From Coprinellus micaceus (taxonomy: Eukaryota; Basidiomycota; Agaricomycetes; Agaricales; Psathyrellaceae): a stretch of DNA of 64,000 nt. How positions within the stretch are numbered: the stretch's first letter is position 1; each line of letters begins with the position of its first letter. Shown piece by piece: positions 10,984-23,414 of the stretch. The notes under the pieces are model-generated. The model saw only the letters and a list, made by a program, of their open reading frames with translations, ran no database searches and was not told the DNA's origin. The DNA is taken from positions 2,542,001 to 2,606,000 of the forward strand of contig OX596339.1 in assembly GCA_951394405.1 (NCBI GenBank), in the 5' to 3' direction. The position numbers and the translations under genes were made by a program.

Positions 10984-12780
10984 ATGGCCTCCGCTACTCG
11001 TTCTCTCCTCCGGGCTGTCAGTCTGTCCCCGTCGTCGTCGTCCCACACAGCGAGCTCACTCTCTCCTCACAGGCTCGTCCCCAGGTGATCCGCACCCAGA
11101 TCCGCCTCTCCTCGACCTCGTCCAAGACTCTCTCCCTCAAGGAGCGTCTCGCCGAGCTCATCCCCGCCGAGCTTGAGAATGTGCGTTCTTCCGAACACTC
11201 TACTGGAATCACCCAACTCATTTCTTCCATAGGTCAAGGCCACCCGTCTTGCTCATGGCAAGAAGACCTTCGGTCCCGTCCAGGTCGACCAGCTTTACGG
11301 GTAAGCACCCCCACGTCGTTCAAGTCCCACAATCCCCTCTGACGCCCTCCACAGTGGTATGCGTGGCCTCCCTGCCCTTATCTGGGACGGCTCCGTTCTC
11401 GACCCTGGTAAGCCCAACCCATACCCCACCTACGCTACCCCGGATTCTCACCCGACACCTTTTTCTTCCCGCAGAGGAGGGTATCCGTTTCCGCGGCAAG
11501 ACCATCCCCGAGTGCCAGGAACTCCTCCCCAAGGCCCCCGGTGGGTCTGAGCCCCTGCCCGAGGGTCTCTTCTGGCTCCTCGTCACTGGTGAGATCCCCA
11601 CCCAGGAGCAGGTCCAGGCTCTCTCCAAGGAGTGGGCTGCCCGTGCTGCGCTCCCAGAGTTCGTCGAGGAGATCCTCGACCGATGCCCTCCTACTCTCCA
11701 CCCCATGAGCCAGTTCTCCCTTGCCGTCACCGCTGTACGCACAACACTCGCTACGTCACACCGGTTGTTTCGCTCACATCCATTCTCTAGCTCAACCACA
11801 ACTCCGCCTTCGCGAAGGCTTACCAGGATGGTGTCAACAAGAAGGAGTACTGGGGCCCCGTCTTCGAGGACTGCATGGACTTGTGAGTGTCCGGGTTTTG
11901 CGATGCTGTCGTGACGTCATCACTCACTTTTCCAAAGGATTGCCAAGCTCCCTAACATTGCCGGTCGCATCTACCGCAATGTTTACGGCCAGGGCAAGCT
12001 CCCTGCCATCGACCTCAACAAGGATTACTCCGCCAACTTGGCTGCTCTCCTTGGCTTCGGCGAGAACCCCGCCTTCGTTGAGCTTCTCCGTCTCTACATT
12101 ACCATCCACTCCGATCACGAGGGTGGCAACGTCTCTGCCCACACCGGAAAGCTTGTCGGCTCGGCTCTCTCCGACCCCTTCCTTTCCTACGCCGCCGCTC
12201 TCAACGGTCTCGCTGGTCCCCTCCACGGTCTCGCCAACCAGGAGGTCCTCCTCTGGCTCAGGAAGATGCAGTCCAAGATCGGCGACTCACCCACCGACGA
12301 GGCTGTCAAGGAGTACATCTGGTCTACCCTCAAGGGTGGCCAGGTCGTCCCTGGTTACGGCCACGCCGTGCTCCGCAAGACCGATCCTCGTTACACTGCC
12401 CAGCGCGAATTCGCTCTCAAGCACCTCCCCGAGGACAAGAACTTCAAGCTCGTCGGCCAGATCTACAACCTCGTTCCCGACATCCTCCTCGAGGCTGGCA
12501 AGGCCAAGAACCCCTGGCCCAACGTCGATGCTCACTCTGGTGTCCTCCTTACCCACTACGGTATGGACCAGATGAACTTCTACACTGTCCTCTTCGGTGT
12601 CTCCCGTGCCTTCGGTGTCGCTGCTCAGCTCATCTGGGACCGTGCCCTCGGTGCTCGTAAGTTGCCTTGTTAACCTCTCTGCATTTTCCTTGACGCTGAC
12701 ACGTTTGCTCTCTAGCTCTCGAGCGCCCCAAGTCGTACTCGACCGCTGCCATCCAAAAGATCTTCGCCGACAAGTCGTAA
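10984..12780 (+). CDS. CIT1: Citrate synthase, mitochondrial
   Basis: Condenses oxaloacetate and acetyl-CoA to citrate, the first step of the TCA cycle. Eight exons: 10984-11016, 11073-11180, 11233-11300, 11355-11407, 11475-11734, 11791-11882, 11938-12656, 12716-12780. They give 465 residues in one frame. The N-terminus [19 protein letters not shown] is a typical mitochondrial presequence. Catalytic landmarks are His in [10 protein letters not shown], His in [14 protein letters not shown] and Asp in DAHSGVLL. The C-terminus is [18 protein letters not shown]. Codons are strongly biased to C in third positions, as expected for a highly expressed gene. Confidence 0.97.
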
Positions 12781-13840
12781 GCAACTGTCGCGATCGTCAC
12801 GTAGGATTACTGTTCGTCTATAGACGCTTAGACATACATTATCATTTTTATATGCCCTCTCATGGACCTACCATAATGTCATTCATGACCTCGATCCGTA
12901 AACTGTGCGTTTGGTTGGTAAACTCAGAGGGTCTATTTCCCCGCATCGAGTCTGGCCCCTGGGGCATTGCAGACCCCAGACAGGTATCGAAGCCCGTGTA
13001 GCCCTCGACCCCGCGTTCCAACGGCCGCTTCCATCGCACCCCTATCCTTGCATCGCGTCACCTGTCGTCATTCCGCGTTATCCAGGGGTTGCCGAGGGTT
13101 TACCGATTTTTACCGAGCCGGGGTTTGGCTGAAGCGAGCGGGGAAGTACCAAGCCGGCGGCATGCGCATGTGGGGGGACCGGGGTTACATATACGCCCAC
13201 AACGGAGCAGGCTTTGCGGCTGGTTTGCGGAATGGGATGAGCGAGCTGGTGGTGGTGGTGGTGGAATTCGTGGTGGTGGAAGTGTATGCCCCTCGGCCGA
13301 ATGGTGCCCGAGAGCCAACGACCGATTGCGTCGAAAACGCGGTATTGTACAGGGACGCCTCGCGTCCTCTTCAAAGGGCATCGTAAAGTACTATACAGAT
13401 AGAGTGCGTTGCAAAGGGTGCACATCAGACAGCGGCCGGCAAGCATGCCACGGACGGAAATTGCGCTGCGGTCCAATAATTACATGCCTTATAGTTATAC
13501 GGCATCTCGTGAAACCCCAACCCAGCCCTCCATTTCTCCAACGTATGTGTCCTGCACGACAGGAAGAGTAGAAGCAGCACTGAAAGATCGTTAGCCAAAA
13601 AAGTTCCATGCCCTGAGGTTGCATTTTTTGACCGTTCCTCACCTTGCTGCGACCCCCTACAATGCAATGCGCTTGACGCAGAAACGGTCCAGTTGTAATC
13701 CCAGCGTGCTCCTAGGAATATCATATCTTCCATTCAGGTGATTCCGACCCCAAATCGACACCCTCCAATGTTTGCACGCGCGGCGACACGGGCGATAGGG
13801 ACGGCACTAGAAGGTGGTTCACAAGATGAACACCACATTG
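12781..13840. other. Spacer between citrate synthase and NACHT gene
   Basis: About 1 kb with overlapping short frames on both strands and no recognisable domain. It should contain the citrate synthase 3' end and the 3' end of the minus-strand NACHT gene. A GTGGTGGTG run lies near 13250. I see nothing else. Confidence 0.4.
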
Positions 13841-15490
13841 CTAAGACGGCATGTGCTGGATGTTACTCACATCTTTATGCACCATGACGAATATGTGCCT
13901 CGGGAACAACGTGCCGTCGGAAACTTGTAACCACCAATCGACATCACAATTTTCAAGAGATTCGTCGTCGGCTAGACAGCGATTGAAGCGACTCATATAG
14001 CTGCAGCACAGATGAACAAAGTTCCCTATGAAGCCGGACGACGTCATGTCGCTGAAGCTGGAACGCGCCTCAGGACCGTGACCTAGAAGTGAGCGTCGTG
14101 GGTGTCAGTCGACTGCAACCTATAGTCGATGGAAAGGAGGAACATGGGACGCACACAGTAGGGTGCGTGCAAACCTCTCTAATATCCATTCATGCACCAT
14201 GTCAGCGCTTATATGGGAAAAGGCTTGGCAACGGTGAGGATCTTCGAGGTAGTCGAGAAATGACTTGTGATAGAAGGAGTAGGTATAATGGTCCGCCTGT
14301 GGTGTGTGGATTAGGGAGGGTAGCGCCCCAAAGATAAGCTGAGCTTCTCCTGCGGAGGACTCGCACAAGTCGTTGAAAAAGCGTGCGGAGGGGGAACACC
14401 CCTTCACTTGGTTGATGTTAGTGATAAGGTGATGCGCTCTCAACCATAAGAAGGCGAGGTCGGGTTTTGCGATGGAGAGCAAGATTCGTGTATAGAGAGC
14501 ATCCAGAATCTCCAAAGGGTACGCCGCATTTTTGACACGCAGGTTGAGGATGATGTCGAGTTGTACTTGTGGAGTTTCCAAAGGAGTTTCGATGAATCGA
14601 ATGACCGTGGCAGCGTAGATAAATTGACCGGAGGCGTTTTCTACTAGCTTGGCGATCACTTTTTCTCCTGGCCACGCTGTGGATAGATGTCGGTATCGGC
14701 GCCTAATTTCCGAGAGTTTCGATCGCAAGAAGAGTGCAATGTCCTGATCGGGGTTGTATTTATTGTCCAAGAATATCTCGGTGGTGTTACCTGCTCCAGT
14801 CGTGGCGAAGAAATGGCGGATCCATGGCTCGGGCCGACTAGCAACGATTATGTGGAAAGGGAATGAAGGATCTCCAACTGCTCTCTGTAAGTTATCGAGG
14901 ATTTCTACCTGCTCCTCCTCTCTGGTGCGGGGTACACCATTCTCAACAAGCCCGTCACACTCGTCAAGCCCATCGACAAGTATGACCATGGGGACGACGA
15001 ATGTGAGCAATCTCTCTTGACAATCCCGCAACGGCTTCAGGATCAGGTCATCAATCTGAGTCGCCATACGCTTTTTGAAGACGGCAGGGTCTTCTTTAAC
15101 CACGGATAGTATCCTCTGGCCAGCGTTCTGCTTGAAAGCCCCGTGCTGCTGGAGTTGGTATGCGAGGGTCGACACGAAACGGCGCTTGTCCCGCCTGTCG
15201 GAGGATCCAGCGAAGGAGGAGAAAAAGAATGTCGCTGCGAGGTATCCCATCTCTTGGCACTTCTCTGCGACGGAGCCCATGATCGCGGTCTTGCCCGCTC
15301 CTGCTGGTCCCGTCAACCACAGAATTCGCTTCGGCTGACGGTGGTCGGTACCGGTCCTTATCCAGCCAAATATATCGTTTTGAACCGCGACCCTGGTTTC
15401 CTCGTGACACTTGGGAGCATCACATCGCTCGGAGGAGTCGTGGAGGGCACCCACAGCAACATGGCTGTAAAGGTCTACAAGTCGAAGGTG
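13841..15490 (-). CDS. NACHT-domain NTPase (NLR-like STAND protein)
   Basis: The core is a continuous frame from about 15490 to 14120. It starts HVAVGALHDSSERCDAPKC, as in basidiomycete NACHT proteins. The Walker A GPAGAGKTAI is about residue 55 and Walker B VILVDGLDECD about residue 165. Next come the sensor-like IIVASRPEPWI and the helical tail with ASGQFIYAATVIRFIE and YSFYHKSFLDYLEDP. STAND proteins of this type act as signal switches, in fungi linked to non-self recognition; the role here is not shown. No ATG fits at 15454, so a short 5' exon must lie further upstream and was not found. A candidate 3' exon at about 14085-13841 would supply a C-terminus without WD40, ankyrin or TPR repeats. 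Confidence 0.8.
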
Positions 15491-15499
15491 AGTACTCTA

Positions 15500-16254
15500 A
15501 GTTGCCAGGTTCAAGCTGGATGCTACGATCCATCGCACCTTTCAGAGCCACACCGAGGTCCGGCGAGCTCTGCCCACCAATTTGGTGATACACATTTTTC
15601 GCATTTATTTGAACGCTAGACGAGTGGCTTCCGCCTGCATGCGACGTCCAGCCTCGCTCAGCCCTACTTATCTACGTCAATCTGACCTGGCGAATGCTCA
15701 CCCTGGATCACATTCGTTGCATAATGGTTTCCTGCGCTGTTGACCTGCGAGAGACGGTTGGCGGTAAAGTGTGAGGCGCCCTGGAGCATCGCCAAAACCT
15801 GAGGCGAAGGGGTGGTTGTGGTTGTGGTTGGGTATCAAGAGGCGATGATGGGGTCAGCGCTCAGCGCTCAGTGCCGGCCTGACGAGCATTTGGCCGGATT
15901 CTTCCCACGTTTGCCTGACCGGGGCTCGGCTCCCAAAACGGCACGGGCGCTTAAATAGTTATCTCACACTTCAATGAACGACCGCTTTTCCCGACGGAGG
16001 TCAAACTAGAATCTGCGGACAAAATATGTTCGATTTGAACGGACATGGGCACTGTTAACTGAATTCGAACCTTGCTGGGATCCAAGGCCCCCAGGTACCG
16101 CCTTTTCCTGATAGGGGTTAAACCGGAGTCTGTGAATAACAACTATTCGATTTGGATGTACAAGGGTATTACAGAGACCTGCTAAACACAAACAAGGAAG
16201 TAAACGACCAGCGTTCAGTCGATACCCAAGACAGGGAGGACCAGTGCCTCATCT
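15500..16254. other. Spacer upstream of the NACHT gene
   Basis: About 750 bases without a convincing gene. It holds GGGCGCTTAA at 15945-15954. Around 15970-16160 two similar stretches occur: one reads GACGGAGGTCAAACTAGA with TCTGCGGAC, the other GATAGGGGTTAAACCGGAG with TCTGTGAAT. They look like a diverged short direct repeat. Confidence 0.35.
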
Positions 16255-17612
16255 TTAGTGATACTTGCTGATCGCATTGAGGTAGGCTTGACCGGAAGCG
16301 CTAAAACCCGCGCCACGGTTAGCTTGTTGTAAGGCTTATTGAAAGCGAGGACAAACCTAAGCTTGCCATCGTTGGCGGTCATGGGCCAAGTGCTACCAAG
16401 GCCCAAGCCATTACTGTAACCGTAGGCGTATATGTTGGGATTGGACTCGAAGTAAGGAACGATATCTTGAATGAACCTGTTGATTTGCGCCTGGTTGGTG
16501 CATGGGACAAAGCTAGGGCTATCGGCGACGCAGGCGAACTCGGTGACCCAGATCGGCTTGCCATACTTTGTATAGTGGTCCTAAGGGATATTTGTTTGTC
16601 GGTCAAGGTACGGCTACAAGGCATGCACAGGATGCTTACGATGTCCTTCTTGACGCCATCTAGACTATTCTTGTTGACATGAATCGCGGTAAAGTCCCAT
16701 GGGGTCTTGATCTTCTTCGCGAACTCAGCGAGCCAGGTTTCATCAGCTTGCTCTACAATAATCGCATCAGCAATCGATGGCGTTGACTTGGAATGGAAAC
16801 TCACTGCACATCGCCGGGCTACCCAGCTTTGCACCCTTCGCCTTCAAGGGGGCCATGTACTGTTCCCACTTGGCCACACCATCCGCCACAGTCATGCCCG
16901 CTGACCCCGACCCAGGCGCACAGTCCGGTTCCTCGAATCCCAACACATACACAGGCACGGTCTTGAGCTTCTTAAAAGCGGCCAACCTCGCAGCATCCGT
17001 CGCGTCAGCTGTCCCACCACCCCAAAGCATCGGAACGGGAACTGGCTTTCCGGGTTTGGACGGGGTAGGAGACCAGTCGTACCACCAACCAATGTGGTCC
17101 TTGACGTAATTGTACGCGTCCCCTCCAGCAATACCGGCCTTCATACCGTTCGGGGTGAAGCTGGAGGAGGCAGCATCCCTGTCTGAAAACTCGACTTCAT
17201 TGACCGCTGGTTCAACAGCGGGATTCTCAGCGACCGGCGCCAACACGACTGACGTCGTGAATATACCATGGCTAATCCCCACGTGAGCGGGAGAGGAGGA
17301 GACCACTACTGTGGACGAAGCAGTAGCAGTGGGCCTAACAGAGGTCACGAATCTTGAAGCCGATGCTAACGAGGGACGAGGGTTGACTGTCGGCTGTCCA
17401 AGCGCAGAACTTGCTGGTGGCGATGATCGAGTAACGCAATCGACCGCGGCCGAGGAAGAACGAGTGCGGGGACGGCGATGGGCCGCTGCAACGGCAGCAA
17501 GCTCGTGATGGCGGTGGTTCTTGCCCTGCTGAACATGGTTTTGGAGGGCGTCCACCACCAGCGCCAGGGTGATAACGGACAGTAAAGAGAGAAAGAGCGT
17601 CCTCGAGAGCAT
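16255..17612 (-). CDS. Secreted GH128-like glucanase (Asl1 type)
   Basis: Resembles the Asl1/GH128 family of fungal beta-1,3-glucanases acting on cell wall glucan. The start at 17612 gives a signal peptide (MLSRTLFLSLLSVITLALVV). Then comes a Ser/Thr/Val-rich linker to about residue 150. The TIM-barrel domain shows GWWYDWSPTPSKPG, VPMLWGG, VLGFEEPD (acid), GSPAMC, ETWLAEF, IHVN, PIWVTEFAC (second acid) and YGYSNGLGLGSTWP. Introns lie near 16780-16750 and 16620-16570. The 3' end is uncertain. The frame NRGAGFSASGQAYLNAISKYH ending at 16255 fits the family best and needs one more intron after GLGLG; without it the frame reads to 16215. Confidence 0.75.
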
Positions 17613-18023
17613 CGCACCGCGACCTGTTGACTGTTGGGGGAGAGATGTGAACGATCGTCGTCCGGATAAGCACCCTCAACTGTCCGCTCTTTATGGAGGA
17701 AATGAGTGAGAATCCACGCCCCCTAACGAAGCAACGAAAAAGGTCGAGATCCTAAGCGATGGACAGGCTGCGCTTCTTTCATCTTACTTCAATCTACATT
17801 GTGAACCGGAGCTGAGGAAAGGCTCTTGTAGCGTTCCCTGCTTGATACGCGGGTCGCCACAAGCTTCTCCTCGGCGTAGCTTCGAATCCGGCACATCCTG
17901 CGTCAGGTATCCGAGTGCGTTGGGGAGTTGCGATGGATACAGTATGAATTAGTGTCAGGAACACCGACGGCCATAGTGAGCAATGCTGGGTGTTATGGTT
18001 CCAGGCGGAAACGTCACTAGGGG
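17613..18023. other. Spacer, promoter of the GH128-like gene
   Basis: About 410 bases between two minus-strand genes. It must hold the glucanase promoter and the 3' end of the YEATS gene. I see no TATA box at a fixed distance and no other gene. Confidence 0.35.
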
Positions 18024-21000
18024 TCAGCCGCCCGTCGAGACACTTCCCGAGCCGCTGTCCAGGTCACTTTTCACACCTTCCAAAATGTGCCGTGGAGTGA
18101 GCAGGGTGTGTGTCGTCTTATCGGACCGCGGGTCCCCAAGCCTCCTCCCACCACGCCTCGAGGACAAAGTCCGTAAGACAGTAGCCTTTTCAAGTGTCGC
18201 CAGGTTAACTCCCTTCGTCACCAGTTCCTCCAAGAATCGCTGGACGCCTTGAGTAAGGACTGCGAACGGAGCTAAGCTAGCCTCGACTTGGTCTCTGTTA
18301 GATCCACAGCCGTCGACGGGGTAACGACAATCGCGGCGATCTGTTGTCGATGGGCGATGGAATGTTGGGATTTGGGCGCTTCCTACGATTTGCTCCACGA
18401 ACGAGAGCAAGGCTGGGTTCACAGACTGCACCAGCTTGCGATTCACGTTCTGGCTTCCGGCAGACTTCGCCCGGTGAGAGAAGGACTTCTCCACTGCGGT
18501 CGAATTGTTGCTCATTAGCCTTCGTCGTGGAACTGATGGTGAACTTGCGTGCAGCAGAAGGGGGTCAGCCCCATGTAGTAATATGCACGTTGCACCAAGT
18601 TCTCTAGTTGCATGTTTCTGTTCGGGAACATCGCCATTCGCTTGTTGAATGCCTTCAAAGGATTGGTGGACTTTGTCGTGGAAGCCGCAGTGAGTGCACC
18701 ATGACGTTGCGTCGTCCGACGTCTCGGTATTTGAGAATTTCGTGGATCTCTTCCCGGGCACATTCTGTGACAGCTGAATCCTTCCGGATTCTCGTGAGGA
18801 ATCGCCCAGCCATCGGTATGTGTCCGCTACAGAGAGTTCAGGGACCGTGAGGTTTGCAGCTTGAAGGGCATCAAGGTAAGAGTCGCGAATGGCTCTAGCT
18901 CGACCGCGCTGCGAAGGTAGGTCAGCGGTTGAGCTTAACGAGGTGCAGGCTTTAAGGACCTACTTTGATGGCTTGCTGACGGCCCAACACCAACTGATTA
19001 AACTGGGTGCGAGATGAAACGAGACGGTAGGGGACATTAACTTCAACTTGGCTTCTGTCGCGCTCTGTTCAGATCGTAATTATTAGCGTGGTCTAGGCCA
19101 ACTTCGGCGGCTAGAGAGAAACCGACCTTGCAATACAAGCGGGAATCGTTTTGCACTTTCCACAAATAAACGATATTCTGGACACGATCGTTAAATCCGA
19201 AAGGTAAGGGAGAAGAAAGTGGAATGACGAACCTAGTGACAGTTCTTCTCGACTTCCGTTACCGACAATCTGTGGGGGATCCAAAGGAAGCCTCGTCGGG
19301 TCGTTCCAGAGTCGCCTGGATTCAAAGGAAACATTACTCGATACCGTAGGTTTGACTTCGGTGCGCAGATCAAATTCTGCATCGAGTAATTGTTCTGCCC
19401 CTACAACGACGGCCTGTGATTTTATAGGATCCAACTATGAAAGTCTGTCAGAAGGCAATCGCAGACATATTCATTGGTGGCCACACGCACATCCACCCAG
19501 TGTTCAATGATGGTAGTCTGAACCGCCCGAGACATTCCACCGGCGTCTCGCTCTTCACCCTCCTTGATGTCATTGAAAACCAACTCTACCCGTGCGAGAA
19601 ATGAACGATCTGCCATTCCCAGCACGACGAAAGGCGGCTCCCGGACAGTAGGCACAGGGAGATAGCAAGATGCATTGCCATCGATCCCCAATGTAGGCGT
19701 CACCTTAACGTACTTCAAAACGCTGCCGATAGGTATTGCCTGCGCGAAGGAAGCAGCATCTCGTCAGCGTGCTGATCCACCGCATAAGCCCCGGAATGAC
19801 GTACATAGGAAGGGCTTTCAACAGCAATCATCCATTTCCGAGAGAAGGTACCCTCTGGGGTCGGTACTGGGGACGATGAATATCAGCGAAGACGGCGGAG
19901 ATGAGGGGCATTGAACAAACCTTTCCCGACGTACAGGCTACGATCGCTGACCGTGACCCGTGCACTGAAATGGAAACGACTCTTGGATGAAGGCACCAGA
20001 ACGGGCGTGGCAGCAGGGCTCGGGACCGCCGCCGTCGGCGCTTGATTGACTTCCTCCACATTCCGAATACTCTCAGTTCCGTTGACTTCATGGTCCGAGG
20101 GTGGCTGGTGTCGTGGAGCAAAGTTCATCTTCCATACTGTCTGATGCTTGGTGTTCGGAATGACTTCTACGTCTACGTCTTCATCGTAGACCATTACCTC
20201 CCTTCTCCGTACTCCTTTCCCCAAGAAGCGAGCCAAGGCAGGAGTCTCTTCGTGAAGTCCAAGGTTATGAGAGAGATTGGGTGCGGTATTTTGGCCTTCG
20301 GAATCGCCGAGCGGAGTATACGAACTCGAAAGGTTCTGGAATTCTTCACCCACGCCCACCGCTCGCTCGAAAATGGTCTGCAAACCGGGCCTTATTCCAG
20401 AAGGCCCAATTCCGACCTCAGATCCTGACTGGAGGTCCAAGTCTCGCTCTTCCACCGCACAGGCCTTGATACATGCATCGTGGGTGCCCCATTCTATTGT
20501 GTGCGATATCCTGGCATGGTTGAGGAGGCCCTGAAGGGAAGAGAATGCTGTTCTAGAACATACAGGGCATCGAAGAAGTAGATATGCGCCAGCTTCCGGT
20601 TCAGGGCGGCCAATGGCGTGTGCGTGAACGTATAGGAATGTGGGCTTCCCCTTCAGTGCGGGTGCCTTGTCGCGAGGAGGCGGCCGTCGGTAAGGAATTT
20701 GAATAGGGCCGACCGAGGGAGGGGGACGGAGGGCGGGAACTCCAGCATATGGATTGGCAAATAGGGCTTGTGCCGGGCGTTCAGCGTTGATCAAGGCCTC
20801 TGAAGCGAGCTGCTGGAAGGTTTCTGGCGTCGTCCGGTGTCCTCTACCTGGGCAACTTAAAGCTAGGGCGCGGTTTGCACGCTGAGCTACGCACCTTCAT
20901 GTTCGATAACAGTTCTCAAAGCAAGCGCCCATTCAATTCTGGCTTCCAGTGTCTGTGCAAGTCTCGCCCTTATGTTGATTTCCGTGTCAATGTGCGCTGC

Positions 21001-21069
21001 CACTTCTGGGATTGCACCCCCTATTGCAGAGGATATGTGTTCAGTCTTCTGGCGCTTTGGTATCGACAT
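18024..21069 (-). CDS. YEATS-domain protein, YEATS2-like, with N-terminal C2H2 finger
   Basis: YEATS domains read acylated histone lysines in chromatin complexes. The gene is split into about seven exons, with borders only partly resolved. The N-terminus (start 21069) reads MSIPKRQKTEH and RLAQTLEARIEWALALR, a helix seen in such proteins. A finger-like LRCPVCSRTAF with HARISHTIEWGTHD follows at about residue 140. YEATS-like pieces follow: FHFSARVTVSDRSLYV, FSRKWMIAVESPSY, TVREPPFVVLGMADRSFLARVELVF, IIEHWVDV and VVVGAEQLLDAEFDL. The C-terminal part has SWCTHCGFH, FLEELVTKGVNLA and LLTPRHILEGV, like the histone-fold end of YEATS2 relatives. The identification rests on motif memory, so the family is likely and the complex membership is unknown. 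Confidence 0.6.
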
Positions 21070-21796
21070 GTTTAAAGGGAGATGAGGAGCAAGGGCATGG
21101 CATTAAGAAAGGGGCAAACGGGCGCCAGTCGGTTTTTGCGATCAATACTGTGCCAAAAGGGGAATAGGGGCCATGCCACCGTTCCAGGAGGGACGTTCGA
21201 AACGAACCTTGAGGAGAACGGTAGGGCGTAATCTAGGGGTTTCAGAGATCCTAGAAAGGCCATGATTTGAGGTCTTTCTTCTTTCAATTCAAGTTGCGAC
21301 ACAGGATGGGCACAGTTTACAAACTTTGATTGGGATAGACTGACACACAGCTACTCAAGACGATGTAATATTAGATACAACACAAAGGCGTGAATGGGAG
21401 CGAAACGCGAGGCATAAACGGAGCATATTGCGGAAGGAGACATGGTAAGTATGTGATGCGAGAGGAACTAATAGCGATGAAGCGAGAAAGGGTAATTGAG
21501 GTGCTACAATAAGGGGAGGGAGGCAAGACGAAACGGTACTTCTACTGATACATAACGATGTTACTTAGGGCATCACACAACGGGGTATATCGCGGAAGGG
21601 TATATGGTGAAACCCAAGGTCATCGGCGCGGCCGAGGAGGGAGAACGTGGGGTTGGGTGGAGGGGGATGGAAGAGAGAAAACCCGCGACGAGCCCTGGTG
21701 AGGTGCTTCTATGGTAAATAGGGAAAAGGAAGATGCAAATAGAAGATGCAAGAAACGAGGAAGAAGTGAAGCGGAGGAGGGGGGGGGGGCTGGTCG
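21070..21796. other. Spacer between YEATS gene and C2H2 gene
   Basis: About 730 bases with only short frames. It holds the YEATS promoter and the 3' untranslated region of the C2H2 gene. A G run lies at 21780-21789. Confidence 0.35.
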
Positions 21797-23414
21797 TTAG
21801 GAGGCTGTGTTGGCCACCTTGCACGTTTTCATGTGCCTCGCCAGCACACTCTGCGTCGTAAAGTCTCGTCTGCAGCTCCCGCACGAGTGCTCCTTCACGC
21901 CAAGGTGTACGTTGAGATGGTTCTTGAGGTTGTGGTTGGTCGTGAACGTCTGGCTACAGATATCACACTTAAACCTCGCCTCCTTCGTCCTCCTCGCCTC
22001 GCTCGCCTTGATCCCTGCATTCGACGCCACCTTGCGCGTCGAGGTATTGAGCGAGGTGGACGACGATGCGGGGGAAATGTGCTGATGCTCGTCGAAAGAG
22101 AGAACATTCGGGGAATTGCGAGGCGGTGCAGCGTGGAGACCGTGTCCATGCATGCCGTGGTCCATGGCGGCACCCCGGGAGAACGAGCCGTTAAAGCTGT
22201 GCCTCCTGGGGATATTCGCGCCTCCCATTCCCATGTCCAACGGGTCCGTGGGGCTCGTCATCGGTACTGCGAGGTGGTCGTTTTGCTGCCACACTTGGTT
22301 GGGGGAGAGTGTGTCGCTTGGGCTGCACGAAGCGCGAGGGGAGGGGTAGGGAGAGGAACGCCGCGAAGAAGACGTACTGCTACCTCCCATGCGGGGGTCA
22401 GAGGTACGCCCGCGGGAGGGCGAGCGGCTATGCGAAGCCGAGGAGTGTCGGCGCTGGACGGTTGCACTGTCGCCAAGGATTGAATAATCCTCGTGCCCGA
22501 AAGGGGTAGGAGGGTGGAGGCTCCCAGATGAGGTGTAATCGGAAGGTGTGAAGGACAGTGCAGGGGAAGTGAGCGAAGGGGATGGCGCAGGTGTCCAAGA
22601 TGTCCCCGCTACGGAGAGACCACGATTGTGGTTCATCTGGCGAGAAGGACGTTGCATCGAGGCCCCGGGCATCAGACCATCGTTTGAGATGAATGCGTTC
22701 AGAGAGTTCATGTCGAAGGATTGAGAAGGAGTCGTGTCGAAGGGCTCGTCGAATGGGAAAATGTCTCCTGGAATCGCCAAGGACAGTGGTCCACGGCCAT
22801 CGTTGTTGACGTTGAACTCATTGGAATCGTGGATTCCGAGCGAGGGAGAGAAGCCGTACGACGACATATCTTTGCTGTTAAAGATCTGGGCATCACCCGC
22901 GGATTCACTCAGCGTCAAGCCCCCGAACGATGGCGAGAGGGTGCTCGGACTGAAGGACCCGTTGAGGGGGCTGCCCCCGAGAGCCTGGTCGAAGGCATGG
23001 TCCTGGTTCACGTTGAGGCCCTGGCCCTGGGTATCGAGGGGGTGTAGGTCCGTGTACTGGGGGACCGAATAGGGAGTAACAGGAGTCGAGTAGCCTGAAT
23101 GGTTGTCACGTTGGAGGTGCGTCGGCGACGAGGGCTGGGGGACGACGTTACCTCCTGACGAGTCTCCGTCGTGGTAACCCCCGTAGTGAGTGAGTTCAGG
23201 CTCGGGACTGGGGGAGAAGAACGTGTCGGGGCTCGCACTGCGGCAGGGACTGGTCAGCGTCATGATCCGGAGGCTGGGAAGGCTTGGACGCCAAGACTTA
23301 CTCGTTCTTGAACATACCGCTTGGAAAGCTCTGGAAGGGGACATTCGTCGGATGGTCGTCTGGACCGACGACGGTGATGTTTGCGATGCTGAGATCGTCT
23401 CCGTGGTGTGCCAT
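21797..23414 (-). CDS. C2H2 zinc-finger transcription factor
   Basis: Two exons, 23414-23302 and 23237-21797, give 517 residues. The start MAHHGDDLSIANITVVG lies in a short first exon. Most of the protein is low-complexity Ser/Pro/Gly with no fold. The C-terminal 75 residues hold the DNA-binding part. Finger 1 is CDICSQTF..HNLKNHLNVH with the C2H2 spacing. Finger 2 is CGSCRRDF..SVLARHMKTC, where the last ligand is Cys instead of His. A basic stretch (KASEARRTKEARFK) comes just before. This layout is common in fungal regulators; the target genes cannot be told. The divergent spacer to the next gene carries two GGGCGCTTAA words. Confidence 0.8.

Noticed and set aside
13100..13571. Overlapping frames of 90-160 codons on both strands
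   Set aside because: They come from GGTGGT-rich, high-GC sequence, lack any domain and overlap each other in several frames.
17820..17905. Possible tRNA with a GCTTCGAATCC loop
   Set aside because: The stems do not pair into a cloverleaf and no anticodon arm is formed.
22258..23072. Several plus-strand frames of 70-216 codons
   Set aside because: They are antisense shadows of the C2H2 factor in GC-rich DNA.
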